From: Archangium lipolyticum
Lineage (GTDB): Bacteria > Myxococcota > Myxococcia > Myxococcales > Myxococcaceae
DNA length: 64,000 bases
Direction: 5' to 3'
Assembly (NCBI RefSeq): GCF_024623785.1
Contig: NZ_JANKBZ010000011.1
Coordinates: forward strand, 124,001-188,000
Within the stretch, counting starts at the first letter, position 1. Each line of letters starts with the position of its first letter. The position numbers were made by a program, and so were the translations under genes. Shown here one piece after another: positions 15,780 through 25,404 of this stretch. Under the pieces are notes generated by a model. The model searched no databases and had not been told where the DNA came from. It saw only the letters and a list, made by a program, of their open reading frames with translations.

Positions 15780-17455
15780 GCCATGTCTTTGGAATCGATC
15801 TGGGTACGACCAACTCTGTCATCGCCCACCTGGTGGAGGGCCGCCCGGTGGCCGTGCCAGTGGAAGGCAGTCGCATCGTCCCCTCGGTGGTCCTCTACGA
15901 GGACAATCGTGTCGTCGTGGGGCGCGAGGCGCGCAACCTCGAGATGCTGAGGCCCGAGCGGTGCATCCGCTCGGCCAAGCGCAAGATGGGGACACTCCAC
16001 CGCTACTCCATCGCCGGGCGCGAGGTGTCTCCCGAGGAGGTCTCCGCCGAAATCCTGTCCGCGCTCAAGCAGGGAGCCGAGAAGGCCACCGGCGTCCCCG
16101 TGCGTGACGTGGTTATTACCGTGCCTGCCTACTTCGATGACGCCCAGCGCCGCGCAACCCTCGAGGCCGGCCAGCGCGCGGGGCTGCACGTGTTGCGGCT
16201 GCTCAATGAGCCCACCAGCGCCTCGCTCCTGTATGAGCGCGTGCTGCATCCCGAGGCCCTCCGTGTAGCCGAGCCCGAGATCCTTCTCGTCTACGACCTG
16301 GGGGGCGGCACGTTCGACGTGTCGGTGCTCGAGGTGTTCCAGGGGGTGCGTGAGGTGCGCTCCACCGCGGGCAACACCCACCTGGGCGGAGACGACTTCG
16401 ACGACAAGCTCGTTCAGCTCTTCCTCGAGGAGCTCAAGAAGCAGGGCGTGGAGCCTCGCGAGGACGTGCGGGCCATGGCGCGCCTGCGCCAGCTGGCCGA
16501 GGAGACGAAGATCCGTCTGTCCGCGGACATCTCCGTGCACGTGAAGGAGGAGTTCCTCACCCAGGCGCAAGGCAGGCCCATCCACCTCGAGTTGGAGGTG
16601 CGGCGGCGCGACTTCGAGGTGCTCATCGAGCCGCTGCTCGAGTCCACCGTGGCCCTGACCCGCCAGGCCCTGGCGGAGGCCCGGCTCGAGGGGCAGTCCC
16701 TGTCCAAGATATGCCTGGTGGGAGGCTCGACACGGATCCCCCGGGTCCGCCAGATGCTCGAGGAGGCATTCGGAGTAGACATCCATGAGGAAGTGGATCC
16801 GGACCTGGCCGTGGGGCTGGGCGCGGCCATCCAGGCCGGCATGTTGTCCGGCGAGCCGGTGGGGCGCATCCTCGTGGATGTGGCGTCGCACAGCCTGGGC
16901 ATGCGCGTCATCGGAGAGGACGACATCGGGAGCGCCACGCCGGATACCTTTGCCCCGGTCCTCCGCCGCAACACGGTATTGCCGACAACGAAGGTGGAGG
17001 AGTTCTACACCCTGGTGCCCGGGCAGGAGCTCGTCAAGGTGGAGGTGTTTCAGGGCGAGTCGCGCCGGGCCTCGGAGAACACGCGGGTGGGGGCCTTCGA
17101 GTTCCCGCTCGAGCCCCGGCCCGCGAACTCACCGGTGCGGGTGGAGTTCGCCTACGATCTCAACGGAGTGGTGAAGGTATCCGTCAGCCAGCCCGGCACG
17201 ACGAACACCAAGACGGTGGCCCTCTCGGTGGCGGACGTGGGCAAGGCCGTCCCGGCCCTGGCGCCGGAGCAGAGCGCGGTGGAGCGCAAGGGGCACGCCC
17301 TGCTCGAGCGGCTCCCTCCCGAGCTCCGCGCCGGGTTGAAGCGGCTTCTTGACCAGTACGCGCAGGCCCAGGGTGTGACGCGCGAGCGCGCGGAGGAGGC
17401 GCTCCTGGATTTCTTCCTCGAGCTCGAACACGGGTCGGGACGCCCGGAGCCCTGA
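15776..17455 (+). CDS. DnaK-like Hsp70 with shortened C-terminus
   Basis: A 559-aa protein from TTG 15776, which overlaps the preceding stop (TTGA). Hsp70 ATPase motifs are clear: [10 protein letters not shown] (phosphate 1), [16 protein letters not shown] (phosphate 2), [11 protein letters not shown] and [15 protein letters not shown]. The beta substrate domain follows, but the lid is only about 80 residues and there is no EEVD-type or Gly-rich tail, so it is about 80 aa shorter than housekeeping DnaK. It sits with GrpE-like and J-like genes in one operon, which suggests a dedicated chaperone with its own cofactors and perhaps one client. Confidence 0.9.
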   Translation: MSHVFGIDLGTTNSVIAHLVEGRPVAVPVEGSRIVPSVVLYEDNRVVVGREARNLEMLRPERCIRSAKRKMGTLHRYSIAGREVSPEEVSAEILSALKQGAEKATGVPVRDVVITVPAYFDDAQRRATLEAGQRAGLHVLRLLNEPTSASLLYERVLHPEALRVAEPEILLVYDLGGGTFDVSVLEVFQGVREVRSTAGNTHLGGDDFDDKLVQLFLEELKKQGVEPREDVRAMARLRQLAEETKIRLSADISVHVKEEFLTQAQGRPIHLELEVRRRDFEVLIEPLLESTVALTRQALAEARLEGQSLSKICLVGGSTRIPRVRQMLEEAFGVDIHEEVDPDLAVGLGAAIQAGMLSGEPVGRILVDVASHSLGMRVIGEDDIGSATPDTFAPVLRRNTVLPTTKVEEFYTLVPGQELVKVEVFQGESRRASENTRVGAFEFPLEPRPANSPVRVEFAYDLNGVVKVSVSQPGTTNTKTVALSVADVGKAVPALAPEQSAVERKGHALLERLPPELRAGLKRLLDQYAQAQGVTRERAEEALLDFFLELEHGSGRPEP

Positions 17456-17458
17456 GCC

Positions 17459-19483
17459 ATGGTGAAGCACGACCGCACCGGGCGCCAGCACCGCCAGTGG
17501 CTGGAGGAGGCCCGAAAGTACCAGAAACGGGGGGACCTGGAGGGGATGCTGTCCGCGCTACTGCGGCTGCCGCCGCCGCTGAGGGAGGAACTGCTCCCCA
17601 GCGCCGCCGCCCTCTTCCGGCAGACCGTCCGGGAGCAGCACCGCCGCGGCTCCTGGGGGATGCTCGGCATCTTGGCCATGCGCGTGGACACCGAGCCCGG
17701 CCTGGTGGAGCGAGGCGCGGCTCCAGAGGAGGCCTGGGCCACGTACTGGCCACTGGTATGGGCGGCGGGCCGCGCCCGCGATTGGGAGCGCGCGCGGCGG
17801 CTGTGGCAACCCCTCACCGGCCCGGCGCGAGCGCATGCGCCCCTTCTGGCCGGGGCGATGGATGACTGGCTCTCCGCCCAGGGGAGCCCCGCTCCCGAGC
17901 TCATCACGCCGGCGCTCGAACGCCTGCCCCCAGTGGAGTCGCTCCTGGGAATCGAGCCGCCGAGCCAGCGCGTCTCCCTGCCGCCGCCCCGCTCACTGGA
18001 GGAGGTGGAAGGGGCGCTCCTCTCCCTGTGCGCGCTCGAGCCCTTCCCCGTCTTCGCCAGCCGCGCCGAGGCGTGGGCACGAGCGGCACCCGCCGAGGTA
18101 GCTCGGGCGATATGGGAGCTGGCGGGACAGCTGGCGGCGCGAGAGCTCTGGCTCCGGGCGGCGGAGGGCAAGGAGCGTGCTGCTTTCTCGGAGCCAGCCT
18201 CGTTGTTGGCTCGGGCGGTGCGTGAGGGAGGAGCCCCCCAGGCGCTGTCCGCTTCCACGTTGCAGGCGCTGCGGGTGGTAGCCGCGGGGCTTGCCCAGAC
18301 GGTCGTCTCGCGCATCGAGGACGCCGAGCCCCTGTGCACCCTGGCTCAGGCCGCGGCGCTCCAACCGTCGGCCCAGCCCTGGGTGGTGCTGGCGGTGTCC
18401 GGGCTCCGCTTCGAGGGGGCGGCCCTGTCGCGAGCGCTGGGCCTCTATCAGGAATTGCTGGCTCGGAGCACGAACGCGCCCCTCTGGGCGCGGGCCTTCC
18501 TGGCCTGGTGCGAGCAGAACCCCGAGGCGCCAAACGCACCCGGGTGGCTCCAGGATGGCTTGGGCCGGCTGGTCGCCACGGAGGCCTCTTCCCTGCTGTC
18601 CTGGCTGGGCGGGGCCACCCCCTCTGAGCGTATGAAGTTGGTCGAGTGCGTGGCCTCTACCGGCGCGCCGGCCCTGGTGGAGTCATGGGTGGATGTCTGC
18701 TGGGAGGGCGCGAACGAGGAGCTCCGGAGGGAGCTCAGCGAAGCCGTTCGTATCCTGCTGGACCGCAGCCGGATGAAGCAGGGAGGACGGCAGTTGGAGC
18801 GGCTGCTGCGTGGCGTGCGGAACATGGAGGATGCGGAGCGGATGCTGATGGGGGTGGAGGAGGCGATGGAGCAGGTCTACTCCTCGATGAAGCTGACCGG
18901 GGACGGCCTGCGCATCTGGCGCCGGTTCGCTCCCAGGGTGCTGACCTACCAGGTGGAGTTCCTCGAGGAGGCGGTGCGCCATGCTTCCTCGGACGACGAG
19001 GCGTGGGATGCCGCCGTGCGGTACCTGGAGGCCCATCCTGGGGACGCGGGGCATATCGAGGCGCTCCGGACGATGGAGATATTCGGACGGGAGGCGCTCG
19101 CCAGGCGCATTCTGGATCGCTGGCTGGAGCGCCGCGCCGCCAATGTGCTGGCGCTCGCCGAGGCGGTGGTGGCCGCCGGGAGGATGAGCACCCCTTGCGA
19201 GTACCTCCACCCGGTGCTGGAGGCGTTCATGCGGGCCCTGTCGGAGCAGTTACCCGCTCTCCATGCCCCGGTGGTGGAGCAGGCGCAGGCGTTGGCGCAC
19301 AAACATGGGTACCGGCTGCGCAAGCGCGGGGCTTCGCGGAAGAAGAAGGCCGCGAGCACCACGGCGCGCCGTGCGTCACGCTCGAAGAAGAAGCCCGCCG
19401 CGGAGGGCGCGGCGCCACCGAAGGAGCCCGGGAGAAGCCCGCCGAAGGCTGTCTCTCCGGAGGAAGGGGAGGAGAGCAGCTGA
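17459..19483 (+). CDS. Large helical protein with Lys/Arg-rich tail, in Hsp70 operon
   Basis: A 674-aa protein starting 3 bp after the dnaK-like stop. I do not recognise a named family. It is almost entirely helical, with repeat-like units rich in Ala, Leu, Glu and Trp, as in TPR- or HEAT-like scaffolds. The last about 70 residues are low-complexity and strongly basic (RKKKAAS, RSKKKPA) before a short acidic end (EEGEESS). Its place between the Hsp70 and J-like genes suggests a client, adaptor or scaffold of that chaperone set; this is contextual only. The basic tail could bind nucleic acid or membrane. Confidence 0.6.
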   Translation: MVKHDRTGRQHRQWLEEARKYQKRGDLEGMLSALLRLPPPLREELLPSAAALFRQTVREQHRRGSWGMLGILAMRVDTEPGLVERGAAPEEAWATYWPLVWAAGRARDWERARRLWQPLTGPARAHAPLLAGAMDDWLSAQGSPAPELITPALERLPPVESLLGIEPPSQRVSLPPPRSLEEVEGALLSLCALEPFPVFASRAEAWARAAPAEVARAIWELAGQLAARELWLRAAEGKERAAFSEPASLLARAVREGGAPQALSASTLQALRVVAAGLAQTVVSRIEDAEPLCTLAQAAALQPSAQPWVVLAVSGLRFEGAALSRALGLYQELLARSTNAPLWARAFLAWCEQNPEAPNAPGWLQDGLGRLVATEASSLLSWLGGATPSERMKLVECVASTGAPALVESWVDVCWEGANEELRRELSEAVRILLDRSRMKQGGRQLERLLRGVRNMEDAERMLMGVEEAMEQVYSSMKLTGDGLRIWRRFAPRVLTYQVEFLEEAVRHASSDDEAWDAAVRYLEAHPGDAGHIEALRTMEIFGREALARRILDRWLERRAANVLALAEAVVAAGRMSTPCEYLHPVLEAFMRALSEQLPALHAPVVEQAQALAHKHGYRLRKRGASRKKKAASTTARRASRSKKKPAAEGAAPPKEPGRSPPKAVSPEEGEESS

Positions 19484-19484
19484 C

Positions 19485-19850
19485 ATGACGCCCGAAGAGC
19501 CGTTCGCCGTATTGGGGTTGGCGCCTACGATGGACCCGGTCGCCGTCAAGAGCGCCTATTTCGCCGCGCTGGCGCGGCACCCACCTCACCAGGATCTGGA
19601 GGGGTTCCAGCGGTTGCGCCGTGCCTACGAGGCGCTCACCCGACCGGGAGGCCTGGAGGTGGCATACCTGACCAGCCCCGTGGACGTGCGGAAGCTGGCC
19701 AGGGACGCGCGCGAGCGTTTCGATGCACCACTCGAGAAGGCCGCCGTGGTGGCGTCGGCCGCGCGAACGGGAGCGGAGACCGTGGCGCGGTGGGTGGAGC
19801 GGTGCTCCCGGATGAGCTGGGATGAGGCACTCCGGGCTTTTGCCGGGTGA
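19485..19850 (+). CDS. J-domain-like cochaperone with HPP in place of HPD
   Basis: A 121-aa protein from ATG 19485. It begins PFAVLGLAPTMDPVAVKSAY, then AALARHPPHQDLEGFQRLRRAYEAL, matching helices I-III of a J domain. The essential HPD tripeptide reads HPP. In canonical J proteins the Asp is needed to stimulate Hsp70 ATPase, so this copy may only dock, or may suit the shortened Hsp70 of this operon. The rest is helical. It is the last gene of the four-gene chaperone operon. Confidence 0.7.
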   Translation: MTPEEPFAVLGLAPTMDPVAVKSAYFAALARHPPHQDLEGFQRLRRAYEALTRPGGLEVAYLTSPVDVRKLARDARERFDAPLEKAAVVASAARTGAETVARWVERCSRMSWDEALRAFAG

Positions 19851-19957
19851 TACGGCCTGCATTCAGCCCCCTCCAACCCGCTATGTTGTGCGCGAGGCAG
19901 GGTTCAGTGGGCCCTGTTTCACCATCACCGCCGGTACACTATCGGGCCCACACAAGG

Positions 19958-21397
19958 ATGGAAGCCATCGTCACCGAACTCGCCATCATCTTCCTGCTCG
20001 TCCTCGCCAACGGCATCTTCGCTGGGGCGGAGCTCGCGCTCCTCTCGATTCGCAAGACGCGGTTGCAAGAGCTCCTCGAACAAGGAAGCGGTGCCGCACG
20101 CGCGGTCCAGGCCCTGCGGGACAACCCCGAGCGGTTCCTCGCAACCGTACAGATCGGCATCACCGTCGTGGGCTCCACGGCGGCGGCCTTCGGCGGCGCG
20201 TCCATCGCCCAGCGCCTCGCTGGCCCGCTCGCGCAGCTCGGGCTCTCACTGGAGCGAGCCGAGGAGGTCGCCTTCGCCCTGGTGGTGGGCATGGTGTCGT
20301 ACCTCTCCCTGGTCCTGGGCGAGCTGGTGCCCAAGTCGCTCGCCCTGCGCTACGCCGAGAGCTACGCGCTCCTCATCGGCCGGCCGCTGCGCGGGTTGTC
20401 GCGGCTGGTGAAGCCCGTGGTGTGGCTCCTCACCTTCAGCTCCAACCTGGTGCTGCGCTTCTTCGGTGACAGGACCTCCTTCACGGAGTCCCGCCTCTCC
20501 TCGGATGAGCTCCAGCAGCTCGTCGAGGAAGCCGCCCGCAGTGGGAGCGTCCACCCGCGCACCGGAGAGATTGCCTCCCGAGCCTTCGACATGGCGGCGC
20601 TCACCGTGGCAGACATCATGGTGCCCAGGAGGAACGTGGTCGCCATCCGCCGGCATGCCTCCCCCGAGGAAGTCAAACGGGTACTCCTGGAGGAGGGGCA
20701 CAGCCGGATGCCCGTCTACGAGGGCGACCTGGACCATGTCGTCGGGTACGTGGTGGCCAAGGACCTGCTGGCCTTCGCCCTGGAGCAGCAGCTCATTCTC
20801 TTGGAGGACGTGCTGCGCCCCGCCTACTTCGTCCCCGAGACGATGCGGGCCATGGATGCTCTCCAACAGATGCAGGCGCGGCGGATACAGATGGCACTCG
20901 TCGTGGACGAGCAGGGAGGGCTTTCCGGGCTCATCACCATGGAGGACGTGGTGGAGGAGTTGGTGGGAGACATCGTGAGCGAGCACGAGACACCGCACGA
21001 GACCATCCGCAGAGAGCCAGATGGCAGCGTGCTCGTCGATGCGGCCCTCCCCATCCGGGAGGTGAACCGGGCGCTGGACCCGCTGGAACTTTCGGAGGGC
21101 GAGACCTGGAGCACCGTTGGTGGGCTGTGCATTTCCCTGGCAGGTTGCATTCCCACCGCCGGTGCGCGCTTCTCCCTGCCCGATGGCACCGCGCTCGAAG
21201 TCGTGGATGCCTCGCCCAGGCGGGTGAAGCAGGTCCGCATCCACCCACCCCCCCCCCTCTTCAGGCGAAGAGCAGCCGAAAGAGCAGTGAGCGATCACTC
21301 TTCCACTTTTCGGTGCAGCGTTCGCCGGTCAATGCCGAGGACACGTGCCGCGGCTGCCTTGTTTCCTCCGTGTGCCTCCACCACCCTTCGGATGTAG
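19958..21397 (+). CDS. CorC/HlyC (CNNM) family membrane protein with CBS pair
   Basis: A 479-aa protein from ATG 19958, chosen because the first membrane helix follows at once (ELAIIFLLVLANGIFAGAE). Order: CNNM/DUF21 membrane domain with about four helices and LGELVPKSLAL, two CBS domains (IMVPRRNVVAIRR region and MALVVDEQGGLSGLITMED), then a CorC-type C-terminal domain. The family is linked to Mg2+/Co2+ handling. The last about 45 residues, after a run of ten C at 21248-21257, look unrelated and run 103 bp into the convergent gene; one C fewer would stop the protein at 21290. The true C-terminus is therefore uncertain. Confidence 0.88.
   Translation: MEAIVTELAIIFLLVLANGIFAGAELALLSIRKTRLQELLEQGSGAARAVQALRDNPERFLATVQIGITVVGSTAAAFGGASIAQRLAGPLAQLGLSLERAEEVAFALVVGMVSYLSLVLGELVPKSLALRYAESYALLIGRPLRGLSRLVKPVVWLLTFSSNLVLRFFGDRTSFTESRLSSDELQQLVEEAARSGSVHPRTGEIASRAFDMAALTVADIMVPRRNVVAIRRHASPEEVKRVLLEEGHSRMPVYEGDLDHVVGYVVAKDLLAFALEQQLILLEDVLRPAYFVPETMRAMDALQQMQARRIQMALVVDEQGGLSGLITMEDVVEELVGDIVSEHETPHETIRREPDGSVLVDAALPIREVNRALDPLELSEGETWSTVGGLCISLAGCIPTAGARFSLPDGTALEVVDASPRRVKQVRIHPPPPLFRRRAAERAVSDHSSTFRCSVRRSMPRTRAAAALFPPCASTTLRM
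21248..21257 (+). repeat. C10 homopolymer tract in the 3' end of the corC-like gene
   Basis: Ten consecutive C. With nine C the frame continues SSGEEQPKEQ and ends at TGA before the convergent gene begins; with ten it reads on to 21397. The tract may be a slippage or sequencing-error site. Confidence 0.6.
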
Positions 21398-22641
21398 GCC
21401 CGCTCTACCTCCTCGAGTGGGACGCCCTTCTCCGCCCCAGTCATCAAGAGCGCCGTCACCTCGTCCTCCTTCCGAGGAAAGTCCAGATCCTCGGGAAGGA
21501 GGGTGTCGTGCTCGCTCAGTGCGACAGCCCGCTCGATGAGGTTGGCGAGCTCACGAACGTTCCCAGGCCACGAGTAGCTCGTCAGCCGCTTCATGGCGGC
21601 GGCTGAAAGTCCGAGAACCTCTCGGGAGTGACGGTCGTTTGCCCGGCTGAGGAACAGGTCCGAGAGGGGCACGACATCCTCGCGCCTCTCGCGAAGCGGC
21701 GGCACCTCGAGCCGAATGACATTCAATCGGTAGTAGAGATCGGGCCGGAACTGCCCCGCCCTCAAGAGGGCTTCCAGCGGCTGGTTGGTCGCGGCAATGA
21801 CGCGGGCGCGCACCGCGACCTCGGCTGTGGCCCCCACGGGCCGAACCCTCCCTGTTTCGAGGGCGTGGAGCAACTTCGCCTGAGTCGCCAGCGGGAGCTC
21901 ACCGACCTCATCCAGAAACAGTGTCCCATTCCCCGCCGAGACGAAGAGCCCCACCCGGTCTTCTTTTGCGTCCGTGAAGGCCCCACGCTTCACGCCGAAG
22001 AGCTCACTCTCGATGAGGCTGGTGGGCAGCGCCGCGCAGTTGAGCTGGGTGAAGGGCGAGTCGCGCCTGGAACTGGTGTCGTGAATGAACCGCGCAAGGC
22101 AGCTCTTTCCCGTCCCCGTCTCGCCTGTCAGGAGTACCGTCGCATCGGACCTCGCCGCCCGGCGTGCGACATCCAGCACCTTCCGCATCGCTGGGCTCCT
22201 CGCGACGAGCTCTCCTGGAGCCTCGGTGGGCAGGGCCGTGCGCAGGCGGACAATCTCCCGACGCATCTGGCGCTCACGAAGGGCTCTCTCGATGGCCAGC
22301 AACAACACTTCGATTTTGAACGGCTTCGTCACGAAGTCGCAGGCCCCCGCCTTCACGGCGGCGACGGCGGACTCGATGCTGCCGAACGCGGTGATGAAAA
22401 GGACGAGCTGGCTCGGTCTTTCCTCCTGGATGGCCGTCAGCAACTCCGTCCCGCGCATCTCCGGCATTTCCATGTCGGTGATGACCAGGTCGAACTCCTC
22501 GTTCCGGACCCGGGCAAGCGCCTCATGGGGCGAGGTGAGCCCCACGGTCTGGTAGCCCTTCTCCCCCAGGCTCTCACAGAGGAAGTCGACCACACCCGGG
22601 TCGTCATCAAGGACGAGCAACTTCCTGGCGGACGAACTCAT
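21295..22641 (-). CDS. NtrC-family sigma-54 response regulator
   Basis: A 448-aa protein from ATG 22641-22639 with GAGGGAG upstream. Order: receiver domain (LVLDDDPG, phospho-acceptor in DLVITDMEMPEM, KPF), AAA+ domain with Walker A GETGTGKS, a GAFTDA loop, Walker B LFLDEVGEL, and a Fis-type helix-turn-helix (GGNKAAAARVLGIDRRTLHR). The sigma-54 contact loop is normally GAFTGA; GAFTDA departs at one position but may still work. The start overlaps the kinase stop (ATGA). The divergent RND operon has a -24/-12 promoter, so it is the probable target. Confidence 0.93.
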   Translation of the reverse strand: MSSSARKLLVLDDDPGVVDFLCESLGEKGYQTVGLTSPHEALARVRNEEFDLVITDMEMPEMRGTELLTAIQEERPSQLVLFITAFGSIESAVAAVKAGACDFVTKPFKIEVLLLAIERALRERQMRREIVRLRTALPTEAPGELVARSPAMRKVLDVARRAARSDATVLLTGETGTGKSCLARFIHDTSSRRDSPFTQLNCAALPTSLIESELFGVKRGAFTDAKEDRVGLFVSAGNGTLFLDEVGELPLATQAKLLHALETGRVRPVGATAEVAVRARVIAATNQPLEALLRAGQFRPDLYYRLNVIRLEVPPLRERREDVVPLSDLFLSRANDRHSREVLGLSAAAMKRLTSYSWPGNVRELANLIERAVALSEHDTLLPEDLDFPRKEDEVTALLMTGAEKGVPLEEVERAYIRRVVEAHGGNKAAAARVLGIDRRTLHRKVEE

Positions 22642-24137
22642 GCGGCAATCTCCCTCGTCTCCTGGTTGTTTCTCACCGGCAGGTGCACGGTGAACCGCGT
22701 TCCCTCGTCCTTGCGCGAGTCCACCACCAGGGTGCCCCCGTGCTCGGCGACAATGGACTTGACGACGGCAAGGCCGAGGCCCGTTCCACTGGAATCCCCC
22801 CATGCGGTGAAGAAAGGCTCGAACACCTTGGCGAGCACCTCCTGCGTCATGCCAACTCCCGTATCCTCGACCACGAGGGCAACGGAGGCACGCTCCGTGC
22901 CGCTCCCGGGCAGCCGATAGAGGGAGGGCGCGAGAGACAGCCTCACGCGCCCTCCTCGCGGAGTAGCCCGGAGCGCATTTCCAAGGAGATTGAGGAGGAC
23001 CTGCTGCAGCTGATCTCCATCCGCGAGCACCCGGGGCAGCGCCTCGGGAGCCTCGAATTCGAGCCGCACACCCCTGCGGCGCGCATCCAGCTCGACCAGC
23101 TCGAAGATGGCACGCCCCGCGGTGCGGACATCCACCTCCTCGAAGCGGGGTGGCTTGCGCCGCGCGAGGTTGAGGAGTTGCTGGATGATGCGGGCGATCC
23201 GGTCCGACTGCTCGACGAGAATGTCCGCGTTGCGCCGCACTTCAGGAGAGATGTCCGGGCGCCCTGCCAGCGCACGGGCCCTCCCGTTCAAGACCTGAAG
23301 GGGTGAGCCAATCTCATGCGCCACCCCGGCGGCGAGCTGGCCGATGGTGACGAGTTTGTCGGCTCGCTGGAGCTCCGCGTTGAGTGCACGCCGTGAGTCC
23401 TCCTCCTGGGCGAGCCGTCGCCGTACTTCAGCAAGCTCGCCGAGCATCCCGTTGAACTCGGCGGCGACCTCCCCCACCTCATCCCTCCTGTCCACGCTGG
23501 CACTCGCCTGCAGGTCGCCCGCGCGCACGGAGCGCATCGCCTCGAGAAGGCTCGCGAGGGGCTGGTGGACGTAAAGACGGAAGAGCAGCCAGCCGACCGC
23601 CGCGATGCCCACGACCAGCGTCAAAATGGACAGGAAGATGGAGAACGCGGTCGCCGCCAGGTCGCGCCGTACATCATCGAGTGGCCGCACGAGCGCTAGC
23701 GCGCCCGCCAGCGCGTCGTTGTCATTTCGCAGAGGCAGCACCGCGACCAGATGCGAGAGGCCACCAGGTCCCTCGAAGCGAACGACCGGCTCGCGTGACG
23801 CGAGAACCTCGGCGACTGCCCCGGGAAGCGCGGGGAGGCTCTGGCTTCCCCCCCAGGAGCTGGCGCTCAACCGCGCCTTCGCATCGAACACGAAGACGTC
23901 GGTTGCGGGGTCCTTGAACTCGAGGGACTCGAGGATTTCATGGACATCCGCCGTCTGCCCATCGCGGAGCGCGTTCTCGACGGCGACCTGAATGGCCGTG
24001 CCCAGCAGCCGGAACTCCTGATCGACCGCGTGGCGAAGGTCCTCCTGCTCCTGCCGCACCTGGCGGTAGCCATACGAGCCGAGGATGAGCGCCGTCGTCA
24101 GTGTCAGCCCCAGCCAGAGCTTGGTGGAGACCCGCAT
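22638..24137 (-). CDS. Membrane sensor histidine kinase (NtrB-like output)
   Basis: A 499-aa protein from ATG 24137-24135. Two membrane helices (about residues 10-28 and a second near FSIFLSILTLVVGIAAVGWL) bracket a periplasmic sensor domain of about 130 aa; a HAMP segment and coiled coil follow. The phospho-acceptor is in AAGVAHEIGSPLQVL (E.H.E.G.P type); ATPase motifs are NLLGNALRAT, DTGVGM and GTGLGLAVVKSI. Its gene overlaps the sigma-54 regulator. It probably senses an envelope or toxic-compound signal for the divergent efflux operon; the ligand is unknown. Confidence 0.93.
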   Translation of the reverse strand: MRVSTKLWLGLTLTTALILGSYGYRQVRQEQEDLRHAVDQEFRLLGTAIQVAVENALRDGQTADVHEILESLEFKDPATDVFVFDAKARLSASSWGGSQSLPALPGAVAEVLASREPVVRFEGPGGLSHLVAVLPLRNDNDALAGALALVRPLDDVRRDLAATAFSIFLSILTLVVGIAAVGWLLFRLYVHQPLASLLEAMRSVRAGDLQASASVDRRDEVGEVAAEFNGMLGELAEVRRRLAQEEDSRRALNAELQRADKLVTIGQLAAGVAHEIGSPLQVLNGRARALAGRPDISPEVRRNADILVEQSDRIARIIQQLLNLARRKPPRFEEVDVRTAGRAIFELVELDARRRGVRLEFEAPEALPRVLADGDQLQQVLLNLLGNALRATPRGGRVRLSLAPSLYRLPGSGTERASVALVVEDTGVGMTQEVLAKVFEPFFTAWGDSSGTGLGLAVVKSIVAEHGGTLVVDSRKDEGTRFTVHLPVRNNQETREIAA

Positions 24138-24229
24138 GGCGGCGGACTGTGACAAAAATGTACACGTGGGTCAAAGATGCTCAGCGGGCCGAGCGTCCTC
24201 CAGTCCCTCGAAACGACTGGGACAGAGCC

Positions 24230-24245
24230 TGGCATAGGCAGTGCA
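24230..24245 (+). promoter_or_regulatory. Sigma-54 (-24/-12) promoter of the RND operon
   Basis: TGGCATAGGCAGTGCA has GG (24231-24232) and GC (24243-24244) separated by exactly 10 nt, the sigma-54 spacing. It lies 37 nt before the membrane fusion gene start. An imperfect upstream inverted repeat, TGAC (24150-24153) N16 GTCA (24170-24173), could be an activator site. The gene divergently adjacent encodes a sigma-54 activator. Confidence 0.65.
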
Positions 24246-24281
24246 AGGGGGGCGGCATCCTCTTTCCCCCTGCGTCCGTAC

Positions 24282-25391
24282 ATGCACCTTCGCCGCCTGG
24301 CCCACCTTCTCTTCGCAGCAGCGCTCCTGCTCTCCGCGTGCACGCCCCCGCCCGCCGTCGAGCCACCCGATGAGTTTCCCGTCACCACCCCCATGCAGAC
24401 CGCGGTGGAGCACGACCGCGAGTACGTCGGCGAGGTCCAGGCCATCCAACGCGCGGAGATCCTGGCGCGCTCGAACGGCCACATCGAAGCGGTAGCGGTC
24501 GACGAGGGAGCGTCCGTCAAGGAGGGGCAGCTGCTCTTCAGGCTCAGCGCCAAGGATCTTCAGCAGGAGGCGCGAAAGGCGCGGGCGGCGGTGGCCAGCG
24601 TGGAAGCGGAGTTGAAGGCGGCGCAGCTCGAGCGCGAGAGCACGAAGCTCCTGCTCGACACAAAGGTGGTCTCGCCCGCCGAGTTCGCGCTGGTCGATTC
24701 GAAGGCGCAGTTGCTGACCGCGAAGTTGGAGGAAGCGCGGGCACAACTGGCGCAGGCGGAGCTCCACCTCGCCCGAAGTGAGATCCGCGCCCCCTTCGAC
24801 GGCGTGGTCGGCCGGCTCACGAAGAAGGTCGGGAGCATGGTTCACGCGGGTGACGCGCTCACGACGCTGACCAACACGGACGAAGTGTTCGTCTACTTCC
24901 GGGTCTCGGAGAGCGAGTACCTCGCGCACACGAAGGACACCGGGTCAGCGCTCGGCACCACCGTCGGTTTCCTCCTCGCCAATGGTGAGAAGTATGGCGC
25001 CCCCGGAGCGATCGACGCGGTGGCCAGCGAGTTCGACCGCGCCACCGGCACCCTCGCCTTCCGCGCGCGGTTCCCGAACGAGCAGCGGCTCTTGAAGCAC
25101 GGCGGCAGCGGCCGGGTCGTGCTCCGGACGTCGCTCGAGAACGCCATCACGGTGCCGCAGGCGGCGACCTTCGAGGTTCAGGACCAGCTGTACCTGTACG
25201 TGGTCGACTCCGATGGCACCGCGCGGGCCAGGAAGCTCGTGCCCGGCCTCCGGTTGAGGGATGCATTCGTCGTCCGCTCGGGCATCGAGCCCGGCGAGCG
25301 CTTCATCGCCTCTGGAATCCAGAAGGTGAAGGACGGCGACAAGATCGCGGTGCGGGTGAGCTCACCGCCAAACTCCACCTCTCAGCTCTAG
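24282..25391 (+). CDS. RND efflux membrane fusion (periplasmic adaptor) lipoprotein
   Basis: A 369-aa protein from ATG 24282, chosen because a lipoprotein signal follows (LLFAAALLLSAC, lipobox LSAC). It has the adaptor order: lipoyl half (EYVGEVQAIQRAEILARSNG), helical hairpin (about QEARKARAAVASVEAELKAA), second lipoyl half (SEIRAPFDGVVGRL), beta barrel and membrane-proximal domain. It joins the inner-membrane pump to the outer-membrane channel encoded downstream. Probably regulated by the divergent two-component system through the sigma-54 promoter. Confidence 0.93.
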   Translation: MHLRRLAHLLFAAALLLSACTPPPAVEPPDEFPVTTPMQTAVEHDREYVGEVQAIQRAEILARSNGHIEAVAVDEGASVKEGQLLFRLSAKDLQQEARKARAAVASVEAELKAAQLERESTKLLLDTKVVSPAEFALVDSKAQLLTAKLEEARAQLAQAELHLARSEIRAPFDGVVGRLTKKVGSMVHAGDALTTLTNTDEVFVYFRVSESEYLAHTKDTGSALGTTVGFLLANGEKYGAPGAIDAVASEFDRATGTLAFRARFPNEQRLLKHGGSGRVVLRTSLENAITVPQAATFEVQDQLYLYVVDSDGTARARKLVPGLRLRDAFVVRSGIEPGERFIASGIQKVKDGDKIAVRVSSPPNSTSQL

Positions 25392-25404
25392 AGGCACTCC
25401 GCCC

